The notes beneath the pieces were generated by a model. That model was not told the origin of the DNA. It made no database searches and was given only the letters and a program-made list of their open reading frames with translations. Below are positions 26,676-32,298 of a stretch of 57,513 nt of DNA, piece after piece. A program made the translations under genes and the position numbers. Origin of the DNA: Bacteroidaceae bacterium (lineage in GTDB: Bacteria; Bacteroidota; Bacteroidia; Bacteroidales; Bacteroidaceae); the NCBI GenBank assembly GCA_030843315.1, contig JAUUPT010000022.1, forward strand, positions 1 to 57,513, given 5' to 3'. Numbering within the stretch: position 1 is the stretch's first letter; the number at the start of each line of letters is the position of its first letter.

Positions 26676-27068
26676 CTATTTGTTTGTTTCCAGCAGTTTT
26701 ATCACATATTCCCGTTGCAACGAATAGGCACCGTCCTCTTTCTGTATGTATTTCAGCAGTTGCAGTCCGTCTTGCCGGAGCCTGGATTTCAGCAGGATAT
26801 TGTCTTCTATGTCTTCGGATAGCTTTAACATGTTCATGGCGGCAAGTTCTATTTTGCTTGTTTTGTCAGAGTCTTCTCCATATCTTTCAATCAATTCCTG
26901 TGTGCTCATATTCAACAAATCTTTGGTTGGGAATCCTAAAATCTGCTGTGTCAGCCCGTCATATTCCGTCCATTCCTTCTGACGGATTTTCTTCTTGTTC
27001 AGTATCGCATTGACGATTAAAGATACGATTTCCTGAATCATTCGTATCAGATAGTCTTGCTTAATCAT
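26676..27068 (-). CDS. Hypothetical protein, 130 aa
   Basis: A predicted helical, charged cytoplasmic protein beginning MIKQDYLIRMIQEIVSLI and containing LLNMSTQELIERYGED and a C-terminal LLKYIQKEDGAYSLQREY segment. I do not recognise a function; the N-terminus resembles DUF6483-like proteins, weakly. A minus-strand -7 box TACATTTG (complement at 27125-27132) lies about 55 bp upstream, supporting it as a real gene. Its stop is 49 bp from the 11-bp repeat array. Confidence 0.6.
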   Translation of the reverse strand: MIKQDYLIRMIQEIVSLIVNAILNKKKIRQKEWTEYDGLTQQILGFPTKDLLNMSTQELIERYGEDSDKTSKIELAAMNMLKLSEDIEDNILLKSRLRQDGLQLLKYIQKEDGAYSLQREYVIKLLETNK

Positions 27069-27278
27069 AAGGCTCTGCTTTTTTGGAACGCTACCTATGA
27101 GGGAACGTTACTGTTGATAATCAGCAAATGTAGTGATTATACTTTGAAGTCGGGATATTGTTTCGGGGATTATTGCTATGAGTTTTTTTGTTTACAGATG
27201 CTACTGCAACTGGCAGTTGCGGTATTGGCTGTCCGAGAACCTAATTTTATGGGATAGGGGGGAAAACTACTTGATTCC

Positions 27279-27310
27279 TTTGCAAGTAATTAGACAAAAC
27301 TGTATTTTTG
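27279..27310 (+). promoter_or_regulatory. Complete Bacteroides promoter for DUF2625 gene
   Basis: TTTG at 27279-27282 and TATTTTTG at 27303-27310 are separated by 20 bp. Both boxes match the Bacteroides consensus (TTTG, 19-21 bp, TAnnTTTG). The ATG at 27331 is 21 bp downstream. Confidence 0.8.
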
Positions 27311-27330
27311 GAGGAAATAATTATGTACAG

Positions 27331-28008
27331 ATGAACAATATGAGAACTTTAGAAGAACTGATTGATATAGAAGATTCAGGCTGGAATCTAATTAGAGAAT
27401 GGATGCGTACTGCTAAAAACCAGTATTTACTACTTCCTAAAGATCAAGAACGTGCCAATAAAGAACTTTTAAATGCGCAAGTAACAACTCATTCTACTAT
27501 GGGGGCAATTATTTATGAAACTGGTGGTATTCTTTTTGATTATGGCTGGATTAGGGTATTAGGTTCCGGAAATTCTAAACTCAATCGTGGATTAATGGAA
27601 TGGAATAAAGGAAAAAGTTTTAAGAAGTATGGGGAACAACCTTCATTTCTTCTTATTGCAGATGATGTTATTGGTGGCTATTTTGCTATTAATGCAGGGA
27701 AATTAGGAACTGACATAGGGAAAGTCTATTACTTGGCTCCAGATACAATGGAGTGGGAAAACTTAGAAATTGGTTACTCGGACTTCATATATTGGTTGTT
27801 CAATGGAAATATCCAGCAATTTTATGAAAACTTTAAATGGAAAACTTGGAAAGAAGATTTGGAGCAAGTAGATGGTAATCAAACGTTTTTTATTTTCCCT
27901 TTTTTGTGGACGAAAGAAGGCGAAGATATTGAGAAAGCCGATAAGAAATTAGTGCCCACAGAAGAAAACTATGCACTGACAACAGATATGTTTAACCAAT
28001 TATTTTAA
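27331..28008 (+). CDS. DUF2625 family protein
   Basis: A 225-residue cytoplasmic protein matching the DUF2625 family in its N-terminal part (LEELIDIEDSGWNLIREWM, GAIIYETGGILFDYGWIRVL, and FLLIADDVIGGYFAINAG). Function unknown; related small proteins often accompany polymorphic-toxin or mobile regions, but no toxin is visible here. The frame is open from 27178, but those codons lie upstream of the promoter; the ATG at 27331 (or 27340) is preferred. The gene is AT-rich relative to flanking housekeeping genes. Confidence 0.8.
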   Translation: MNNMRTLEELIDIEDSGWNLIREWMRTAKNQYLLLPKDQERANKELLNAQVTTHSTMGAIIYETGGILFDYGWIRVLGSGNSKLNRGLMEWNKGKSFKKYGEQPSFLLIADDVIGGYFAINAGKLGTDIGKVYYLAPDTMEWENLEIGYSDFIYWLFNGNIQQFYENFKWKTWKEDLEQVDGNQTFFIFPFLWTKEGEDIEKADKKLVPTEENYALTTDMFNQLF

Positions 28009-28015
28009 TGATGAT

Positions 28016-28147
28016 ATGTTTTGGGGAAATATTGTTACAGTAGATGGAAGTTTAAGAAAAGGAATAAAATATGCGGATATAGAAAGATCGTTCACGGACT
28101 TTGAAATTTTCGTTAATCTGCAACCCATTTTTGTGCAAGTTATCTAA
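28016..28147 (+). CDS. Possible small or remnant ORF, 43 codons
   Basis: Eight bases after the DUF2625 stop, an ATG opens a 43-codon frame beginning MFWGNIVTVDGSLRKGIKYA and reaching a stop at 28145-28147. The composition looks protein-like, and the last third may be out-of-frame tail. It could be the start of a truncated companion gene to DUF2625. No Shine-Dalgarno or homologue is recognised. Confidence 0.3.
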   Translation: MFWGNIVTVDGSLRKGIKYADIERSFTDFEIFVNLQPIFVQVI

Positions 28148-28163
28148 TAAAATAGTATTTTCG
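28130..28163 (+). promoter_or_regulatory. Possible promoter for the TetR gene
   Basis: TTTG at 28130-28133 and TATTTTCG at 28156-28163 (one mismatch to TAnnTTTG) are 22 bp apart, slightly longer than usual. The TetR ATG is at 28194. Confidence 0.35.
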
Positions 28164-28193
28164 GGGTTACAAAATATTAGAGACTCTCATAAT

Positions 28194-28814
28194 ATGAAAA
28201 TTACCCGTGATGAATTACTGATAGCTGCGTTTAAGTTGTTTATGTCCGTGAACTATGAGAAAGCCAGTTTTGCTGAACTTGGAAAGATGCTCGGAATGTC
28301 GAAGGCGGGAATCTTTAAATACTACAAGAACAAACAAGAACTATTCATTGCCATAGTGGATAAGTTCTGGTTCAGCACGCAAAACCCGCGAAATAAATTC
28401 ACCGAGACGAACGGTACGTTTGCTGGATTTATAGACGAATATGTGAGAGGGGTACAACGAACCATGGATATGCTGGGCAATCTGATAGGCGTACATAGTG
28501 ATGAGGTGGCGCAAGGAAAGTTCACATACCACGCCCAATATTTTCATTTTCTGTTTCAACTGCTCCAATACGACCCTGATGCAAAAGAAAAGCTCCGTAA
28601 CCTTGCAGACAGCGATTATGCTTACTGGCGTACTGCTATACAGCGTGCGATAGATACCAACGAACTGAGAAAAGATGTGGATGTAGAAGAAGCAGTAGTT
28701 ATGTTCCGGCAGGTTTACATGGGGTTGTCTTTTGAAATGTCCTTTCTCGGAGGACTGGATACCGGGCGGCTTGCTAAACATTTGCATTATGTTTACTCCT
28801 TATTGAAATCTTAA
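28194..28814 (+). CDS. TetR/AcrR family transcriptional regulator
   Basis: A 206-residue DNA-binding repressor-type protein. The N-terminal helix-turn-helix is clear (about 22-45: ASFAELGKMLGMSKAGIFKYY, followed by KNKQELFIAIV), and the variable C-terminal ligand domain is helical. The frame extends upstream to 28101, but the ATG at 28194 (MKITRDELLIAA) fits the family. It lies 138 bp before a small membrane-protein gene whose promoter overlaps palindromes (28880-28943) that would suit a TetR operator, so this is its most likely target. Confidence 0.9.
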   Translation: MKITRDELLIAAFKLFMSVNYEKASFAELGKMLGMSKAGIFKYYKNKQELFIAIVDKFWFSTQNPRNKFTETNGTFAGFIDEYVRGVQRTMDMLGNLIGVHSDEVAQGKFTYHAQYFHFLFQLLQYDPDAKEKLRNLADSDYAYWRTAIQRAIDTNELRKDVDVEEAVVMFRQVYMGLSFEMSFLGGLDTGRLAKHLHYVYSLLKS

Positions 28815-28879
28815 GCCCTTTATTATTCAATGCCTATTCTTGGCCATCCTGATTATTTGTGCAAAAAAAAGATAAAAAG

Positions 28880-28943
28880 AAACGTTCGTTTACTTTTTTA
28901 GAAATAGTTTTATAACTTTGGCAACATATTTTAAAAAGTAAAC
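28880..28943 (+). promoter_or_regulatory. Promoter with candidate TetR operators upstream of 28953 gene
   Basis: The -7 box TAACTTTG is at 28913-28920. Palindrome AAACG-TT-CGTTT lies at 28880-28891, where the -33 element should be. GTTTACTTTTT at 28888-28898 is perfectly inverted as AAAAAGTAAAC at 28933-28943, bracketing the -7 box. This geometry suits repression by the adjacent TetR protein. Confidence 0.5.
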
Positions 28944-28952
28944 TAACACATC

Positions 28953-29405
28953 ATGAAAAAGTTTTTATTTATTCTGATGGCTTTTGCCACTCTTGTTTTG
29001 AACAATGCTGAAGCACGGCGAGTAAGAATTACCATTCCGGTGGACAACAGTATCCCCAAAGTAGCCACACTACCCGACAGTTCCTACTATAAGACGGACG
29101 ACGGCTTGCATCTGGATTTGGGTTATATTGAGAAAGACGGTAGCCGTATCCTCGTACTCTTTTCCGAAACGAAGCCGGATACTTATTATGATATCCCCGA
29201 GGAATATGTAGAAGCCCTTCAGCATGACTTGAACGTAACGGAACTCAGCAGCCTTATTCCCAAACCTACCTTCTGGGACAAATGGGGTGGCAGCATCCTG
29301 TTTTACGGTATTGCCGCATTAATCGTTATCGGACTGCTGAGCTATGCAAAAGATCTTATCTTCGGACTTCTCGGGCTCGGTAAAAAGAAGGATGAAGAGG
29401 AATGA
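28953..29405 (+). CDS. Hypothetical exported membrane protein, 150 aa
   Basis: It has a signal peptide (MKKFLFILMAFATLVLNNAEA), a periplasmic region of about 80 residues, one membrane helix near 112-135 (GGSILFYGIAALIVIGLLSY) and a short basic/acidic cytoplasmic tail (GLGKKKDEEE). I do not recognise the family. It overlaps the DMP19 gene by 4 bp and follows a TetR gene, so it probably belongs to a small TetR-controlled operon of three genes. Confidence 0.75.
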   Translation: MKKFLFILMAFATLVLNNAEARRVRITIPVDNSIPKVATLPDSSYYKTDDGLHLDLGYIEKDGSRILVLFSETKPDTYYDIPEEYVEALQHDLNVTELSSLIPKPTFWDKWGGSILFYGIAALIVIGLLSYAKDLIFGLLGLGKKKDEEE

Positions 29406-29947
29406 TGCAATGGGTAAAAAAGATTCTCGGTTTTAGTCGTCCTGAACGAATCACAAAAGAAGAAATAGAACAGCTTCCGCCGGCTAAACTGTGCCGGAAA
29501 TTCATAGACGGGGAGTTGGCAAGTGACATAGAATGCGAAGTGTTCGATGATATAATGTGTGCGGTAGAATTGGATGCCGAAGTTGTTAACGGTGGTTTCA
29601 ATCAGTATTATCATAACTCTGATGGCGAACGTGCAGAACGGGCGAGAAATACATTCACGCGACTTGGTGCAGACCAAGTCGCGGATGTGGTGAAGCGCGC
29701 CAACGAACGCTATGCTACTTGTCGGGATGAACTGCATTCTTTGTGGGCTACCGGAACAAAAAAAGGCTTTCTTGCCAGTTATAAGAAGGCCTTTTTTGAT
29801 ACTTTCGATAGTGAGTATTATGCCCTAATGAGAAACAACAAACCAATGTATGAACTGATCGGCATGTATATTAAACAACACCCGGAGGAATTTTTAAATA
29901 CGCAGCAATATGGAAATACAGCAGGTATGGAGGTTGGGGCCGACTGA
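29402..29947 (+). CDS. DMP19/DUF4375 family protein
   Basis: A 181-residue protein containing the DMP19-like region EVVNGGFNQYYHNSDGERA, RARNTFTRLGA and FDTFDSEYYALM. DMP19 is named after a neisserial DNA-mimic protein, but most DUF4375 members are uncharacterised and this one need not mimic DNA. The start codon overlaps the previous stop (ATGATG), and the 3' end overlaps the GNAT gene by 38 bp. Confidence 0.82.
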   Translation: MMQWVKKILGFSRPERITKEEIEQLPPAKLCRKFIDGELASDIECEVFDDIMCAVELDAEVVNGGFNQYYHNSDGERAERARNTFTRLGADQVADVVKRANERYATCRDELHSLWATGTKKGFLASYKKAFFDTFDSEYYALMRNNKPMYELIGMYIKQHPEEFLNTQQYGNTAGMEVGAD

Positions 29948-30368
29948 TAATAAGAAGCAATACCTTGATTTACTTTTACTTGCCGATGAGCAGGAATCCA
30001 TGATAGACCGTTATCTGGAGCGGGGCGAGATGTTTGTACTTGATGACAATGGTGTGAAGGCAGTTTGTGTAGTCACTGATGAAAGCAATGGAGTTTGCGA
30101 ATTGAAAAATATTGCAGTTTCTCCTGATTCGCAACGACAAGGATACGGTAAACGGCTGATAAACTATCTGATAGATTATTATTCCGGGAAGTATACTCAA
30201 ATGATAGTTGGGACCGGAGATGTGCTGGGTTCAACCGGGTTTTACAGAAGTTGTGGCTTTGAATATTCCCATCGCATCAAGAACTTCTTTACCGATAACT
30301 ATGATCATCCCATGATTGAAGATGGTATTTTACTTGAAGATATGGTTTATCTGAGGAGAAGTATATAG
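29910..30368 (+). CDS. GNAT family N-acetyltransferase
   Basis: A 152-residue acyl-CoA-dependent acetyltransferase with the classical motif A in IAVSPDSQRQGYGKRLINYL (about 69-88; Q/RxxGxG/A acetyl-CoA loop) and a motif-B-like GFYRSCGFEYSHR. Substrate unknown. It overlaps the DMP19 gene by 38 bp, so translation of the two is likely coupled. Confidence 0.88.
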   Translation: MEIQQVWRLGPTDNKKQYLDLLLLADEQESMIDRYLERGEMFVLDDNGVKAVCVVTDESNGVCELKNIAVSPDSQRQGYGKRLINYLIDYYSGKYTQMIVGTGDVLGSTGFYRSCGFEYSHRIKNFFTDNYDHPMIEDGILLEDMVYLRRSI

Positions 30369-30403
30369 AGTGTAGAAGCTATATTCAGGGAGCGGGAAAG
30401 GAA

Positions 30404-30436
30404 TAAAAAAGGAGCTAAGTTTATCACTTAACTCCT
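30404..30436 (-). terminator. Terminator downstream of tRNA-Pro
   Basis: On the minus strand GGAGTTAAGT pairs with ACTTAGCTCC (complement at 30411-30435; one mismatch, 5-nt loop), followed by a run of T (TTTTTTATT; complement at 30402-30410). Confidence 0.7.
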
Positions 30437-30450
30437 CATTGCTCAGTCAG

Positions 30451-30524
30451 TCGGGATGACAAGATTCGAACTTGCGACCACACGCCCCCCAGACGCGTAC
30501 TCTACCGGGCTGAGCTACATCCCG
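30451..30524 (-). tRNA. tRNA-Pro (anticodon GGG)
   Basis: A 74-nt cloverleaf on the minus strand. The acceptor stem is CGGGATG/CATCCCG with discriminator A. The D arm reads AGCTCAGCCCGGTAGAGT. The anticodon stem CGCGT/GCGTG has two G-U pairs around loop CTGGGGG (anticodon GGG). The T arm has loop TTCGAAT. The 3' CCA is not encoded, as usual in Bacteroides. Confidence 0.95.
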
Positions 30525-30612
30525 AATTGCGGATGCAAAAGTACTGCTTTATTTTGAAACTGCAAATATTTTGCTTGTTTTTTGCAGGATGAACTCAGAA
30601 ATAAGTACTTCT

Positions 30613-31674
30613 TCATACTCCCATACATTCTCTGTAAAAGTCGAACATCTCGAAGATGGTGTCTTTATCTGTTGTCTGGTTGAGGCAGATATCGCCTACA
30701 TCCTTCAGCAGGGTAAAGTTGATGACGCCGGCAGTGTTCTTCTTATCATGCTTCATCAGTTCGTAAAGCTGGTCGTACTGCTTGCAGTTGAAGAGGAAGC
30801 CACCGTAGTTCTCTTTGGTGAACTGGATGACTTGGCGCATCTTGTCTTTCGGGAAGTTTACTTTTATATAAGAAAGGTATAGTTCGCAAACAATGCCCCA
30901 GGCAACGGCATAGCCGTGCAGCACCGGACGGTTCTCGGCAAGGGCGAGGCTCTCGAAGGCATGCCCCACGGTATGTCCCAGGTTCAGTGCCTTGCGGATG
31001 CCATGTTCCAGCGGGTCTTCTTCTACAATGCGCTCTTTCACTTGCACGGAGCGGCCTACCATAGACTTCAGCAGGGCATAGTCTATCTCTTCCGTATCGA
31101 AAGCCAGCAACTCCGTCAGATGCTCCTGGGTGCTGATGAGGCCATGCTTCAACATTTCGGCGTAGCCGGAGAAGAAGTTGTGGGCGTCGAGGCTGCGCAG
31201 GAACTCTGTTTCGAGCAGTACACTGGCGGCGGGAGCGAATACACCGATTTCATTCTTCAGTCCGTTGAAGTTGATGCCCGTCTTGCCCCCTACGGAAGCG
31301 TCGACCATGGCAAGCAGGGTAGTGGGGATATTGATATAAGCGATTCCGCGTTTAAAGGTAGAGGCGGCAAAGCCACCAAGGTCAGTCACCATTCCGCCGC
31401 CGAGGTTGATGAGCAGGGAGTGGCGGGTAGCCCCTTTTTCGCTTAGTGCCTGCCAGACGGAAGCCAGTGTTTCCAGGTTCTTGTGCACATCTTCGGCTCC
31501 GATGATAATCTCTTCGGCATCTTTCAGTGCAGGAATGCCGCTTAGTTGCGGCAAGCAGAGGCGGTGGGTGTGCTCGTCGGTCAGGATGAAGAGCTTGTCA
31601 TGGGGACATTTCTCTATGGCGCGTGTCAGGCTGCTGTGCAGTCCTTCGCAAAGGATTACTTCTTGTTTACTCAT
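30613..31674 (-). CDS. aroB: 3-dehydroquinate synthase
   Basis: Converts DAHP to 3-dehydroquinate, the second shikimate-pathway step, using NAD and a divalent metal. The 353-residue protein carries INLGGGMVTDLGGFAAST, FKRGIAYINIPTTLLAMVDA, SVGGKTGINF and the metal-binding region LNLGHTVGHAFE. It is the second shikimate gene here (aroA lies at 17617-18888), but the two are not clustered. Confidence 0.96.
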   Translation of the reverse strand: MSKQEVILCEGLHSSLTRAIEKCPHDKLFILTDEHTHRLCLPQLSGIPALKDAEEIIIGAEDVHKNLETLASVWQALSEKGATRHSLLINLGGGMVTDLGGFAASTFKRGIAYINIPTTLLAMVDASVGGKTGINFNGLKNEIGVFAPAASVLLETEFLRSLDAHNFFSGYAEMLKHGLISTQEHLTELLAFDTEEIDYALLKSMVGRSVQVKERIVEEDPLEHGIRKALNLGHTVGHAFESLALAENRPVLHGYAVAWGIVCELYLSYIKVNFPKDKMRQVIQFTKENYGGFLFNCKQYDQLYELMKHDKKNTAGVINFTLLKDVGDICLNQTTDKDTIFEMFDFYRECMGV

Positions 31675-31697
31675 GAGAGGAATTATGATTTATTGCA

Positions 31698-31740
31698 GGG
31701 CAAAGATAACTCTTTCGGCAATAAGTGTTATCTTTGTCCC
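31698..31740. promoter_or_regulatory. Symmetric divergent -7 boxes for aroB and the 31777 gene
   Basis: TATCTTTG occurs on the plus strand at 31729-31736 and on the minus strand as the complement CAAAGATA at 31701-31708. They sit in an inverted repeat GGGCAAAGATAAC / GTTATCTTTGTCCC. Each box is correctly placed for the gene on its side (aroB at 31674; ATG at 31777). Confidence 0.6.
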
Positions 31741-31776
31741 ACAAAAATCTTTATAATTCATTAATCATAGATCAAT

Positions 31777-32190
31777 ATGAAAGCATTACTCCCTGTTTAC
31801 TGTCGCCCCCTTGGTTATGTCATTATAGCCTTAGCCCTGTTTCTTCCTTTCCTGATGCTGATGTGGGGAAGAGTGACAGATGCCAACCTGTTGTTTTACA
31901 AAGAATGCTCCAAGCTCCTGATGATGATGGGGGCACTGATGATAATCTTCGCTTTGACGAAGAATGAAAACAAAGATATCGAGCAGATACGCAATAAAGC
32001 CGTGCGCAACGCTATCTTCTTGACCGTACTGTTCATCTTCGGCGGCATGCTCTATCGGGTGGCAAAAGGTGACTTCCTTTCGGTAGATTCTTCCTCTTTT
32101 CTCATATTTCTCATATTAGACGTACTTTGCTTGGAATTTGGTATAAAGAAAGCGACAGTTGATCGACTCTTTAAGCGGAATAGTCGATAA
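31777..32190 (+). CDS. Hypothetical four-helix membrane protein, 137 aa
   Basis: Four predicted membrane helices (about 12-31, 46-62, 71-92, 103-121) and a basic C-terminus (KKATVDRLFKRNSR). I recognise no domain. It has its own -7 box TATCTTTG about 40 bp upstream, and it precedes the beta-barrel receptor gene by 108 bp with no obvious functional link. Confidence 0.75.
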   Translation: MKALLPVYCRPLGYVIIALALFLPFLMLMWGRVTDANLLFYKECSKLLMMMGALMIIFALTKNENKDIEQIRNKAVRNAIFLTVLFIFGGMLYRVAKGDFLSVDSSSFLIFLILDVLCLEFGIKKATVDRLFKRNSR

Positions 32191-32298
32191 ATAGAGCAAA
32201 TCGTCATGCGGGGCATTAAACCTTTTGCCCGGAAGTTTGTCAAAGGAATCAGTGTAAGAAGACATTGTTCACTTTAAGAATAGACAAAGAATAGACGC

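Noticed and set aside
26481..27013. Plus-strand frames reading through the 11-bp repeat (ELQWSCIGLVLELYWTC type)
   Set aside because: The apparent protein is just the translation of the tandem repeat and the antisense of the 130-aa gene; there is no start signal.
30451..30470. tRNA-Pro 3' end as an integration (att) site for the 25-30 kb stretch
   Set aside because: I searched the left boundary region (25150-25210) for a second copy of the tRNA 3' sequence and saw none, and there is no integrase or transposase in the interval.
32204..32275. A 23-codon frame starting at the ATG in GTCATGCGGGGC before the beta-barrel gene
   Set aside because: Too short, with no homologue or ribosome-binding signal; it may simply be leader sequence.
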